A stretch of DNA of 64,000 bases from Muribaculaceae bacterium Isolate-037 (Harlan) (GTDB lineage: Bacteria; Bacteroidota; Bacteroidia; Bacteroidales; Muribaculaceae): contig RIAZ01000028.1 of NCBI GenBank assembly GCA_003762615.1, positions 1 through 64,000 on the forward strand. The letters are read 5' to 3'. The notes beneath the pieces were generated by a model. That model saw only the letters and a program-made list of their open reading frames with translations. It was not told where the DNA came from and ran no database searches. The position numbers were made by a program, and so were the translations under genes. Below are positions 26,253 to 35,478 of this stretch, piece after piece (within the stretch, counting starts at the first letter, position 1; each line of letters opens with the position of its first letter).

Positions 26253-26753
26253 TTAACACTTGGTCTGTATTTTCTCGTAAGTCACGTATCTGTAGGCAAT
26301 GCCATCCGGTGTATGCTCAATCTCACCGACCTCTTCGGGACGCCATTGCCCGGAGTCGGGAGGGAACAGCAACCATGCATCAGCATCGTCACAGGAGGCA
26401 TCAATCTCCGTCAGATATATCCTTGTGGCGTATGGCAGGAATATCCTGTAGATCTGTTCGCCACCCATCACAAATGGAGTTTCCCCTTCCGTCAGATGCA
26501 ATGCTGCCTCGGGAGAATCCACAACCTCCGCTCCGGGAGCGTCAAGACCGGCGTTTCTGCTCATCACAATGTTTCTTCTGCCGGGGAGCGGCTTCTTGGA
26601 GAGCGAATCCCAAGTCTTTCGTCCCATTATTATGGGATGACCCATTGTAAGACTGCGAAAACGCTTCAGGTCAGACGATATACGCCAGATAAGGTCACCC
26701 TCTCGCCCAATCTCTCCGTTTCTTCCTGCCGCAACTATTATATTCAAATCCAT
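26253..26753 (-). CDS. folA: Dihydrofolate reductase
   Basis: 166 residues, standard length. Family blocks are visible in order: IIVAAGRNGEIGREGDLIW (substrate pocket), DLKRFRSLTMGHPIIMGRKT (NADPH site) and PFVMGGEQIYRIFLPYA. It reduces dihydrofolate to tetrahydrofolate, completing the dTMP cycle with ThyA. The gene is 58 bases upstream of the glycosyltransferase, in the same direction, so it could head that operon. Confidence 0.97.
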   Translation of the reverse strand: MDLNIIVAAGRNGEIGREGDLIWRISSDLKRFRSLTMGHPIIMGRKTWDSLSKKPLPGRRNIVMSRNAGLDAPGAEVVDSPEAALHLTEGETPFVMGGEQIYRIFLPYATRIYLTEIDASCDDADAWLLFPPDSGQWRPEEVGEIEHTPDGIAYRYVTYEKIQTKC

Positions 26754-26855
26754 ATCTATATTGTTTCCATCACTGATAATGCCCCATTTAATAAAAATCA
26801 GGGTCCAAATTCATCGGCAAAAATAGCCAATTCTACCCAAACCGCCAAATCCTCT

Positions 26856-26886
26856 TGCCAAGTTCTAAAATTTTAGTTAAATTTGC
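26856..26886 (+). promoter_or_regulatory. Promoter of the Na/Pi cotransporter gene
   Basis: TTG at 26856-26858, 20-base spacer, TAAATTTG at 26879-26886; the gene starts 28 bases later. Full consensus. Confidence 0.8.
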
Positions 26887-26913
26887 CACAAACAAATTAT
26901 CACACCATCTCCG

Positions 26914-28704
26914 ATGAACTATACAATTATTGACTTCATCAGTCTATTAGGCGCCGTCTGCCTCTTCCTTTATGGTATGAAGGTGATGAGCGAGGGTCTT
27001 CAGAAAGTTGCAGGCGACCGTCTGCGTAATATCCTGGGGATCATGACAAAAAACAGAGTCACCGGCATTCTTACCGGCATCGTAATCACAGCTCTGATAC
27101 AAAGTTCGAGCGCATCCACCGTTATGGTCGTCAGCTTTGTCAACGCAGGCCTAATGAGCCTCGCCCAATCCATGGCGGTCATTTTCGGCGCAAATGTAGG
27201 CACAACCGTCACGACGTGGATCATCTCCGCTTTCTCTTTTGAGGTCAGCATATCCGACTATAGCATCCTGCTTCTCGCTGTCGGTGTCCCGATGCTGTTC
27301 ATGAAAAAGAGCACCTACAAATCGTTCGGTGAGTTCCTGATTGGCTTCTGCTTCCTCTTCATGGGTCTTGACCTCATCAGCAAATACGTGCCTGACCTGA
27401 AAGCAAATCCCGAAATGCTCAGTTTCGTGACAAACTATACTACCCTCGGATATGGTTCCGTACTAATCTTCTTCTTCATTGGCATAATACTCACAATGGT
27501 GGCACAAAGCTCGGCAGCCACATTCGCTATAACCCTTATAATGTGTTCTCAGGGATGGATATCATTCTCTCTCGGATGCGCGATAATCCTTGGCGGCAAT
27601 ATCGGTACGACCATCACTCCTATCCTTGCGTCACTCAGCGGTAATCTTGCCGCAAAACGCACCGCTATGGGGCATGTGCTATTCAATGTGATAGGATCCA
27701 TTATCGTGCTGTGTATCTTCCATCCGTTTATGGAACTGGTGGCAAACATCACCCAATGGTGCAACGGCATAAATCCACTCGACATCGATGCCATGCAGGA
27801 GTCTGCCATGGCAGACTCCACCCTGCTTGATCCCAAAGGCGGACTCACTTCAAAAGCCCAGGCATCCGTAGCCTTCGGACTCGCGATGTTCCCCACCGTA
27901 TTCAATGCCTGCAACCTTATGATCATGATATGGTTCACCAAGCTATACGTGAAGATAGTATGCTGGATAATGCCCGCCAAGAATAAGGATATGGAGGAGG
28001 AATTCTCTCTCAAATATATCGGACGCGGAATGCTTTCTGCCTCCGAGTTAAATATAACCCAGGCACAGAAGGAGATCGTAGTCTACGGCGAGCGCGTATC
28101 CCGTATGCTTAAAATGGCAAAGGATATCCTGCATCTTCCGGAAAAAGATTCCGCATACTCAGAGACCTACAACCGTCTTGAGAAATATGAGGAGATCTCC
28201 GACAGAATGGAGATTGAGATCGGCAACTATCTCAACCATGTGTCGGAAGGACGTCTCAGCCCCGAAGGCAAAATGCGTATAGCCGGCATGCTACGCGTGG
28301 TGAGCGAGATCGAATCAATCGCCGATGGATGCTTCAACGTGGCAAAGACGGTGGCTCGCCAGCATCAGAACCATGTCAAGTTCACTCCGGGAGTGTTCAA
28401 TGAAATCGACAATATGTTTGTGCTTGTGGACGATGCCTTCGCCAACATGATGCAGATATTGAAAGAGATGGAGACCCCCGACGACTCTCTCATCATAAAG
28501 GCCTATAACAAGGAGCGGGAAATCAACAATCTCCGCAACAATCTCCGAGACTCCAACATATTTAACATCAATAATAAGGAATACGGCTATCAGGAGGGTA
28601 TCTTCTTCATGGATCTAATCAATGAGGCTGAAAAACTCGGCGACTACATGCTTAATGTGGTTGAAGGCGTGAAACATCAGTTCCGGCCCGCCACAGAAGC
28701 CTGA
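26914..28704 (+). CDS. Na/Pi cotransporter family protein with PhoU-like C-terminus
   Basis: 596 residues. Two inverted copies of the transport repeat carry the QSSSA-type motifs (ALIQSSSASTVMVVSFVNAG near residue 60 and VAQSSAATFAITL near 195) with GANVGTTVTTW and GGNIGTTITP. About eight to ten membrane helices are seen to residue 360. Residues about 380-590 are helical and resemble PhoU. It probably takes up phosphate with sodium at the inner membrane. It stands alone with its own promoter. Confidence 0.93.
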   Translation: MNYTIIDFISLLGAVCLFLYGMKVMSEGLQKVAGDRLRNILGIMTKNRVTGILTGIVITALIQSSSASTVMVVSFVNAGLMSLAQSMAVIFGANVGTTVTTWIISAFSFEVSISDYSILLLAVGVPMLFMKKSTYKSFGEFLIGFCFLFMGLDLISKYVPDLKANPEMLSFVTNYTTLGYGSVLIFFFIGIILTMVAQSSAATFAITLIMCSQGWISFSLGCAIILGGNIGTTITPILASLSGNLAAKRTAMGHVLFNVIGSIIVLCIFHPFMELVANITQWCNGINPLDIDAMQESAMADSTLLDPKGGLTSKAQASVAFGLAMFPTVFNACNLMIMIWFTKLYVKIVCWIMPAKNKDMEEEFSLKYIGRGMLSASELNITQAQKEIVVYGERVSRMLKMAKDILHLPEKDSAYSETYNRLEKYEEISDRMEIEIGNYLNHVSEGRLSPEGKMRIAGMLRVVSEIESIADGCFNVAKTVARQHQNHVKFTPGVFNEIDNMFVLVDDAFANMMQILKEMETPDDSLIIKAYNKEREINNLRNNLRDSNIFNINNKEYGYQEGIFFMDLINEAEKLGDYMLNVVEGVKHQFRPATEA

Positions 28705-28767
28705 CCTATTGACCAAATGAATGCGGAACCACTGCTCCGCCATTTATAACTAAAAAAACAGGACAGT

Positions 28768-29856
28768 ATGAATTCTCATCGCTATTGCGTAATCATGTGT
28801 GGCGGTGTCGGCTCCAGATTCTGGCCTTTCAGCCGCAACGACCGCCCGAAACAATTTTTAGATTTCTTCGGCACAGGCAAAAGCCTGCTGCAACTCACTG
28901 TCGACAGGATATCGTCAGTGGTGAAACAGGAGAACATAATCCTCGTCACCAACCGTCAATATGCCGACATAATCCGCGAACAACTCCCGGCAATCCGAGA
29001 GTCGAACATACTCCTTGAACCATCCCGACGCAACACCGCACCATGTATCTGCTGGGCGGCACGACATATCTGCGCACTTGATCCACACGCCTCTATAGTC
29101 ACCCTACCGTCAGATCATCTCGTGCTGAAGGAGAAGGAGTTTGAGAAGGCTATCAGAGAAGGGTTTGAGTTTGTTGAAAACGGCGACCGCCTACTGACTC
29201 TCGGCATACAGCCTACCGGTCCGAACACCGGATACGGCTACATACAGCAAGGTGCGCCCGAGGCATCCTATCCCGGCATAAAGAAGGTGAAATCTTTCAC
29301 GGAGAAGCCCGACCTGAAGATGGCAGAGATGTTTCTGGCAAGCGGGGAATTTTTCTGGAACTCCGGAATCTTTCTATGGTCGGCAGAAAGCATACTGAAA
29401 GCCTTCGAGAAATATGACCCCGACACCTACCAGCTATTCACTCCTAATCAAGAGGGAGTCTACGGCACGCCTGCTGAGCCGGCATTCATCGACAGCATAT
29501 TCCCGAATGCCACATCTATCTCCATCGACTATGCTATTATGGAGAAAGCCGACAACGTGTTTGTAAAGACTGTAGATCTCGGATGGAGTGACCTCGGCAC
29601 ATGGAAAGCCCTCTATGAGGCATCCCCGAGAAATTCCGATGGCAACGTGACACAGAACTGCAAGGTGCTCGCCAACGGATGCTCCGGTACAATGTTTGCC
29701 GCCAACGGCGACAAGATAATTGTAGCCGCCGGGTTGAAAGACTATATTGTGGCAGACACAGAGAATGCCCTACTGATATATCCTATAGCTGACGAACAGA
29801 AAATACGATTAATCGTAAATGAGGTAAAATCCAAATTCGGAGATGACTTTGTATAA
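28768..29856 (+). CDS. manC: Mannose-1-phosphate guanylyltransferase
   Basis: 362 residues. The signature MCGGVGSRFWPFSRNDRPKQ starts near residue 10, LPSDHLVLKEKEF and VKSFTEKPDLKMAE follow, and TVDLGWSDLGTW is the late block. It makes GDP-mannose from mannose-1-phosphate and GTP. The C-terminal isomerase domain of the bifunctional type is absent. Followed by an intrinsic terminator. It could feed surface glycan synthesis together with genes in the run at 20.9-26.2 kb. Confidence 0.95.
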   Translation: MNSHRYCVIMCGGVGSRFWPFSRNDRPKQFLDFFGTGKSLLQLTVDRISSVVKQENIILVTNRQYADIIREQLPAIRESNILLEPSRRNTAPCICWAARHICALDPHASIVTLPSDHLVLKEKEFEKAIREGFEFVENGDRLLTLGIQPTGPNTGYGYIQQGAPEASYPGIKKVKSFTEKPDLKMAEMFLASGEFFWNSGIFLWSAESILKAFEKYDPDTYQLFTPNQEGVYGTPAEPAFIDSIFPNATSISIDYAIMEKADNVFVKTVDLGWSDLGTWKALYEASPRNSDGNVTQNCKVLANGCSGTMFAANGDKIIVAAGLKDYIVADTENALLIYPIADEQKIRLIVNEVKSKFGDDFV

Positions 29857-29930
29857 GGAATATGTGATAAGGTTGCTTACACACCCTAAATATTACATAT
29901 TATTTTAATAAAAATGTTTAAACATCGCAA

Positions 29931-29965
29931 AAAACAGAACGAATCTTTGTCGTTCTGTTTTTTTT
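29931..29965 (+). terminator. Intrinsic terminator after manC
   Basis: AAAACAGAACGA pairs with TCGTTCTGTTTT around a 7-base loop, followed by a T-run. Confidence 0.9.
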
Positions 29966-29976
29966 AGCTACATTTG
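29947..29976 (+). promoter_or_regulatory. Promoter overlapping the manC terminator
   Basis: TTG at 29947-29949, 19-base spacer, TACATTTG at 29969-29976, about 110 bases before the WYL-like gene. The -33 box lies within the terminator loop and arm. Confidence 0.6.
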
Positions 29977-30085
29977 CGTTCAGAAAGCAGTTATTTAAAC
30001 TTATGTTTGAGATTGTGTAAAAATCTGGCACATATCAAGATTCACACATGATGCTCAAAAGTCAATCAGTTTTTACAATTTTGAA

Positions 30086-30703
30086 ATGAAACGCGACTTA
30101 TTTCGAAGATATGTATGGCTCGTAGACACGATACGACATGCAGAAAAAATACAATTCGAGGAGATTGCCGAATGTTGGCTATCTTCCGCTCTCAACGAGG
30201 ACAATTCCCCCTTGGCCCTCCGCACGTTTCATAACCATAGGCATGCCATCGAACAACTTTTCGGAATACGAATTGAATGTGATCGTAGCGACCACCACAG
30301 GTATTACATCTGCGGAGATCCCTATTCCAACTCCACGCTGCTGAAGATATGGATGCTTCAACGGCTCGGCTATTCCGACCTTGACAATGATCTGCGAAAA
30401 TTAGGCAAAAGAATTTACCTTGATGCCCTTCCGGAGGATAAATTCGGACTATATGACGTGGTGGAGGCGATGCACAACAACAACGTGCTGAACTTCGTGT
30501 TGAGACGACCTGACGAGAATGGCAAATTCTCTATCTTCTTCGCCCCTTACGGCATAAAATTCGTCAACAACAGATGGTACGTGATCGGCACGAACGTCGA
30601 GACCGGAGTATTGACCGAACTGCCTCTCGACTTGCTTGCGTCTGCATCAATTACTCAGGCATCCTTCTCCCTTCCTGATGATTTTGAAATTAAAGAGGGG
30701 TGA
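30086..30703 (+). CDS. Short WYL-domain protein
   Basis: 205 residues. The first 75 align with the regulator at 24007-24909 (RYVWLVDTIRHAEKIQFEEI, RTFHNHRHAIEQLFGI), and a WYL-like core follows (NFVLRRPDENGKFSIFFAPY, NNRWYVIGTNVETG). The WCX C-terminal part present in the longer paralogue is absent; the reading frame closes naturally with KEG. It may be a minimal regulator or a shortened copy. Own promoter at 29947-29976. Confidence 0.75.
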   Translation: MKRDLFRRYVWLVDTIRHAEKIQFEEIAECWLSSALNEDNSPLALRTFHNHRHAIEQLFGIRIECDRSDHHRYYICGDPYSNSTLLKIWMLQRLGYSDLDNDLRKLGKRIYLDALPEDKFGLYDVVEAMHNNNVLNFVLRRPDENGKFSIFFAPYGIKFVNNRWYVIGTNVETGVLTELPLDLLASASITQASFSLPDDFEIKEG

Positions 30704-30751
30704 TTTTATCCCAATAGGACCGTATTTTTTTTATTCTCCGTTATTTCTCGG

Positions 30752-30782
30752 TTGCGAGACTTAAATAAATATGTTACTTTTG
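30752..30782 (+). promoter_or_regulatory. Promoter implying a leaderless or near-leaderless mRNA
   Basis: TTG at 30752-30754, 20-base spacer, TACTTTTG at 30775-30782. The next ATG is at 30786, only 3 bases on, so transcription should begin at or beside the start codon. It also rules out the earlier in-frame start at 30771. Confidence 0.65.
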
Positions 30783-30785
30783 CGT

Positions 30786-31832
30786 ATGATTTCTATTATA
30801 CGCATTTTTTTCATATCCATTCTATTGCTCACTGCCGCATGCAGAAACAATTCATTTTCATTGGAGTTTGAGCTTTCGCCCGAGATAAACGCCAATTACA
30901 AGATTGCATACTATGCATCCGACAGCAGAGGCGGAATGTTGATCGAGACGGTAGCTCCCGTGGTCGGGGGTAAAGCCGTAGTGAAAGGACGGACCGTAAG
31001 ACCATCCATCGTGTATATCTCCGGAACCGGAAAAATCCCTATGGCAATATATGCCCAACGCGGACATGACATAAAAATCACAGGGAAAAGCCCTAACCCC
31101 TATTCATGGGATGTGGATGGCAACGATATAAATAAAGAACTGTCGGCATGGCGGCAACAGAATGCCGAGATCCTGGCATCTGACAATATGGCGAAAAGGA
31201 ATGAGGCTGTCGGTGAGTTCGTCATGAAGGATCCATCATCGCCCCTGTCAGCACTCTTGTTGCTCACCGAATTTTCAAGAAAAGAGAATGAACATCTTTT
31301 CAGAAGGCTATGGCTCGCTCTTGAGGATGACGCCCGCCATCCGAAATGGACCGACATGATCGGACGTGCTGACCAACCGGATAATTACGTGAAGACGCCG
31401 GGGAAACTTAAGACAATGGCGGTAAGGTCATTGCATCATGGAATAGACACAATACGGACAGAGTCCGTGAACGCCACCCTACTTTTCTTCTGGAATTCAG
31501 GATTCGGGCAACGAAAAGAGTATGTAGATTCAATAAGAAAACTCGCCGCTGAATATCCCGACTCCACGACAAGAGTGATTGCCGACATCTGTCTTGAAGC
31601 TGATTCCATAGCATGGAAATCACCTCTTCGTAGCGACTCGATTAAAGCCGTGATAAGAGGATGGATGCCTGCCGGGCTCGCCGACAGCCGGCTGATTTCT
31701 CTTAATGTGACGCGTTCCCCTTTCTTCATAGTATTCTCCCCCGACGGCAACCAACGCTATCGTGGATCGGATCCTGCCGACGCACTGTCTTCATTTCGGG
31801 AAGTGTACCCTCCCTCCAAAAAGCATAAATGA
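30786..31832 (+). CDS. Thioredoxin-like lipoprotein without the CxxC (DUF4369-like N-terminus)
   Basis: About 348 residues from the ATG at 30786. Lipoprotein signal ending LLLTAAC. Residues about 25-120 resemble the DUF4369 beta domain often joined to TlpA/thioredoxin parts in Bacteroidetes. The C-terminal domain keeps the thioredoxin pattern (ATLLFFWNSGFGQRKEYVDS, SPFFIVFSPDGNQRYRG), but the place of WCxxC reads NSGFGQ, so no redox cysteines remain. It is likely an anchored binding or structural protein rather than a reductase. The mRNA is predicted to be leaderless. Confidence 0.75.
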   Translation: MISIIRIFFISILLLTAACRNNSFSLEFELSPEINANYKIAYYASDSRGGMLIETVAPVVGGKAVVKGRTVRPSIVYISGTGKIPMAIYAQRGHDIKITGKSPNPYSWDVDGNDINKELSAWRQQNAEILASDNMAKRNEAVGEFVMKDPSSPLSALLLLTEFSRKENEHLFRRLWLALEDDARHPKWTDMIGRADQPDNYVKTPGKLKTMAVRSLHHGIDTIRTESVNATLLFFWNSGFGQRKEYVDSIRKLAAEYPDSTTRVIADICLEADSIAWKSPLRSDSIKAVIRGWMPAGLADSRLISLNVTRSPFFIVFSPDGNQRYRGSDPADALSSFREVYPPSKKHK

Positions 31833-31865
31833 GCCAATATCCCCAATCACCTGAATCTTATCCTG

Positions 31866-33410
31866 ATGCTCACAAAAGTATATTCCGCCTCAATACAGGG
31901 CATTGATGCATTTCCCGTCACTATAGAGACCGACGGAGGTGCCGGATCGATTTTCTCCATTGTCGGTCTGCCCGACACTGCTGTGAAAGAGAGTCATCTG
32001 AGAATGGTCTCCGCCATCACCCACAGTGGCGTAAAATTCCCCCGACGTGGAACGACAATCAATCTCGCGCCCGCCGATATAAAAAAGGAGGGTGCCGCGT
32101 TCGACCTCCCTATGGCAATCGGGGTTCTGTCTGCGCATAATATGATTCCATCCGAGCATCTCGCCGATTATATGGTGATGGGGGAACTCTCGCTCGACGG
32201 CTCTGTGCTCCCGGTCAAAGGTGCTCTTCCCATGGCGGTGAAAGCCCGTGAACTGGGATTCAAGCGACTTATCGTGCCTGTTGAGAATGTCACGGAAGCG
32301 GCTGTCGTGAATAAGATTGAGGTATATGGGGTAAAGAATCTCATGGAAGCGATATCCCTCATTTCCGACAATTCCGACATGCAACCCGTAAGAATCAACA
32401 CACGTGAGCTGTTCGCGGCAGGAATACAGTCATTTGACCTTGACTTCTCAGAGGTGAAAGGACAAGAGAGCGTCAAGAGGGCTTTCGAAGTGGCTTGTGC
32501 CGGCGGACACAACCTCCTTATGATTGGTTCGCCGGGATCAGGGAAATCAATGATGGCAAAGCGGATACCTTCGATACTGCCGCCACTCAGTCTTGCAGAA
32601 GCCCTTGAGACCACCAAGATACATTCGGTGGCAGGGAAGCTCGCACGCGGATCAATGCTCATGACGAGCCGTCCGTTCCGCACGCCCCACCATACGGTCT
32701 CCCCGGTGGCTCTCGTCGGAGGTGGGGCATCACCTATGCCGGGAGAAATATCTCTCGCCCACAATGGGGTCCTGTTTCTCGATGAATTCCCGGAATTCCC
32801 TCGTCACGTTCTTGAAGTGCTGCGCCAGCCTATCGAAGACCGTATAATCACCGTGTCGCGTGCGAAATATACCGTCAACTATCCGGCATCGTTCATGCTC
32901 GTGGCTTCAATGAATCCATGTCCATGCGGGTATTACGGTCATCCCACGAAACGATGCACGTGTGCGCCAGGGGCAGTAAGCCGATACATGAACCGAATTT
33001 CCGGTCCGTTGCTCGACAGAATCGATCTTCAGATAGAGATACAGCCTGTGGCGTTTGACGATATGGCAGACAAGACTCCGGCAGAGAGTAGCGAGGAGAT
33101 ACGCAAGAGAGTAGTAGCGGCGAGAAGCATTCAGCAACTCCGGTTTCAAGGTGAGAAAGGGATACACTGCAATGCACAGATGAACTCCCGCCTGCTCCAT
33201 AAGTATGCATGGCCCGATGAGGAGGGACTCGCCAAACTGAAGGAGCGCATGACTCGGCTCAACATGAGTGCACGTGCCTTTGACCGCATCCTTAGGGTGG
33301 CGCGTACAATCGCCGACCTCGACAACTCGGAGAATGTGCTTGCCCGCCACATCGCGGAGGCAATCGGCTACCGCTCTCTCGACCGTGCCTCCTACGGCTC
33401 AGCATTCTGA
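31866..33410 (+). CDS. comM: YifB/ComM family Mg-chelatase-like AAA ATPase
   Basis: 514 residues, full family length. N-terminal Lon-protease-like domain (YSASIQGIDAFPVTIETDGG), Walker A MIGSPGSGKSMMAKRIPS (about residue 218), Walker B GVLFLDEFPEF (about 305), and the cysteine block MNPCPCGYYGHPTKRCTC. C-terminal RLNMSARAFDRILRVARTIADL is the conserved family end. ComM is a helicase promoting branch migration during natural transformation; in Bacteroidales the role is less studied. Confidence 0.93.
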   Translation: MLTKVYSASIQGIDAFPVTIETDGGAGSIFSIVGLPDTAVKESHLRMVSAITHSGVKFPRRGTTINLAPADIKKEGAAFDLPMAIGVLSAHNMIPSEHLADYMVMGELSLDGSVLPVKGALPMAVKARELGFKRLIVPVENVTEAAVVNKIEVYGVKNLMEAISLISDNSDMQPVRINTRELFAAGIQSFDLDFSEVKGQESVKRAFEVACAGGHNLLMIGSPGSGKSMMAKRIPSILPPLSLAEALETTKIHSVAGKLARGSMLMTSRPFRTPHHTVSPVALVGGGASPMPGEISLAHNGVLFLDEFPEFPRHVLEVLRQPIEDRIITVSRAKYTVNYPASFMLVASMNPCPCGYYGHPTKRCTCAPGAVSRYMNRISGPLLDRIDLQIEIQPVAFDDMADKTPAESSEEIRKRVVAARSIQQLRFQGEKGIHCNAQMNSRLLHKYAWPDEEGLAKLKERMTRLNMSARAFDRILRVARTIADLDNSENVLARHIAEAIGYRSLDRASYGSAF

Positions 33411-33554
33411 AATCAAAATGCCGAATCGGTATCAGCCCCCCAAAAAAACAGTCAAAATCCACATATTATTAATATATGAGGCAAATAAAACAGGGATTGA
33501 AAAAATTTATTGAATTTTTATTTCCCTAAATTTTTTCTTAATAAAAAAAGTTTC

Positions 33555-33562
33555 TAACTTTG
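33555..33562 (+). promoter_or_regulatory. Promoter -7 box of korAB
   Basis: TAACTTTG, full consensus, 57 bases before the ATG chosen at 33620. Upstream is an AT-rich tract without a clear TTG at the expected place. Confidence 0.65.
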
Positions 33563-33619
33563 CGCGACAATCTATTGACAGATTGCCAGTGTTTTTTAAA
33601 CCTAAATCTAACCAAACAC

Positions 33620-35473
33620 ATGCTACAGTCAACAAATGTAAAGACTATAGAGAAGGTAGTGATCCGTTTCGCCGGTGATTCCGGCGACGGCATGCAGCTC
33701 GCCGGAAATATCTTCTCAAACGTCTCGGCAGGCGAAGGTAATCTAATCTCCACCTTTCCCGACTATCCGGCAGAAATCCGTGCCCCGCAAGGCTCCCTAA
33801 GTGGCGTTTCCGGATACCAAGTGAGCGTTGGCAAAAACGTCCATACTCCCGGCGACAGTGCCGACGTGCTCGTAGCGATGAACCCCGCTGCCCTGAAAAC
33901 TAATCTGAAATATCTGAAACCGGATGGAATCATAATCTGCGACGGAGATTCTTTCACGCCTGCTAATCTTAAGAAGGCTCTCTATCAGACAGAAGATCCG
34001 ATCACAGAATTGGGCATCAATCCAGACAGAATCATGCTCGTGCCCATGACCACTCTGCTGAAGCATACTCTTGCTGACTCCGGGATGGACATCAAGGCCA
34101 TCATGAAGTGCAAGAACATGCTTGCCCTCGGTCTGCTATGCTGGCTCCTCGACCGTCCGGTTGATAAGGTGCTCGCCAAACTGAAAGCTAAGTTTGCTAA
34201 GAAGCCCGCAGTATATGAGGCTAATGAGAAGGTGATACATGCCGGTTGGGACTATGGTCACAACACTCACGCATCCATGCCGACATACCGCATAGAGACC
34301 GAAGCAACTGTGCCCGGCACATATACCGACATCAACGGTAACACCGCAACCGCATGGGGTCTTATCCTCGCATCAGAGAAAAGCGGACGCCCGTTGTTCC
34401 TCGGATCTTACCCAATCACTCCCGCTACCGACATCCTTCACGAACTTGCAAAACGCAAGGATCTCGGCGTGAAAGCATGCCAGATGGAGGATGAGATCGC
34501 AGGCGTATGCTCTGCAATAGGTGCATCATACGGCGGTCATCTTGCCGTCACCACTACTTCCGGTCCGGGTCTCGCACTCAAGAGCGAGGGTATCGGTCTT
34601 GCAGTAATGGCTGAGTTGCCGCTTGTCGTAATCGACGTGCAGCGTGGTGGTCCGTCAACAGGTCTGCCAACAAAGACTGAACAGACCGACCTCATGCAGG
34701 CTCTATACGGACGCAACGGCGAAAGCCCGCTTTGTGTAGTGGCTGCCGCAAGCCCGACCGATTGCTTCACTATGGCTTTCGAGGCTGCAAGAATCGCAAT
34801 CGAGCACATGACTCCGGTGATTCTTCTCACCGATGCGTTCATCGCCAACGGTTCTTCTGCATGGAGAATACCGGAAGAGTCTGATTTCCCGGAAATCAAA
34901 CCCAACTTCGTGTCAAAAGAACAGCTTGAGAATGGCTGGAAACCATTTGACAGGGATATGGAGACTTTAGCCCGCTACTGGGCTATCCCCGGCACGGAGA
35001 AAGGTATGCACCGTGTAGGCGGTCTGGAGAAGGATTTCAAGACTTCCGTAATTTCCACAGATGGTCCTAACCATGAGCACATGGTAAAGGTGCGTAAGGA
35101 GAAGATCGCACGCATAGCAAACGATATTCCCGAACTTCAAATTCAAGGCAATCCCGATGCCGACACAATATTGGTGGGCTGGGGCGGAACCTACGGACAT
35201 ATACTGACCGCCGCCACCGAACTCAATGCCGAGGGCATTCCGACAGCTGTAACCCATTTCCGCTACATCAACCCGCTGCCCAAGAACGCATTGTCCGAAC
35301 TCAAGAAATACAAACGCGTGATTGTAGCTGAGCTCAACACCGGTATGTTTGCCGACTATCTACAGCAGCACCTTCCCAACAAGGAGATTCTGCGCATAAA
35401 CAAAATCGAGGGACAGCCATTCCTCGTAAAAGAGATTGCAGACGGAGTGAAAAAACATATAGCTGAAGCATAA
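33620..35473 (+). CDS. korA: 2-oxoacid:ferredoxin oxidoreductase, fused gamma-alpha subunit
   Basis: About 617 residues from the ATG at 33620; the upstream in-frame ATG at 33560 overlaps the promoter box. The N-terminal gamma-type domain has VVIRFAGDSGDGMQLAGN; the alpha domain starts near residue 230 with GSYPITPATDILHELAK and continues with MEDEIAGVCSAIGASYGG and TTTSGPGLALKSEG. With the beta subunit downstream it oxidises a 2-oxoacid, most likely 2-oxoglutarate, to the acyl-CoA and reduces ferredoxin, in the cytoplasm. The beta gene begins 5 bases after the stop. Confidence 0.93.
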   Translation: MLQSTNVKTIEKVVIRFAGDSGDGMQLAGNIFSNVSAGEGNLISTFPDYPAEIRAPQGSLSGVSGYQVSVGKNVHTPGDSADVLVAMNPAALKTNLKYLKPDGIIICDGDSFTPANLKKALYQTEDPITELGINPDRIMLVPMTTLLKHTLADSGMDIKAIMKCKNMLALGLLCWLLDRPVDKVLAKLKAKFAKKPAVYEANEKVIHAGWDYGHNTHASMPTYRIETEATVPGTYTDINGNTATAWGLILASEKSGRPLFLGSYPITPATDILHELAKRKDLGVKACQMEDEIAGVCSAIGASYGGHLAVTTTSGPGLALKSEGIGLAVMAELPLVVIDVQRGGPSTGLPTKTEQTDLMQALYGRNGESPLCVVAAASPTDCFTMAFEAARIAIEHMTPVILLTDAFIANGSSAWRIPEESDFPEIKPNFVSKEQLENGWKPFDRDMETLARYWAIPGTEKGMHRVGGLEKDFKTSVISTDGPNHEHMVKVRKEKIARIANDIPELQIQGNPDADTILVGWGGTYGHILTAATELNAEGIPTAVTHFRYINPLPKNALSELKKYKRVIVAELNTGMFADYLQQHLPNKEILRINKIEGQPFLVKEIADGVKKHIAEA

Positions 35474-35478
35474 ACCTT

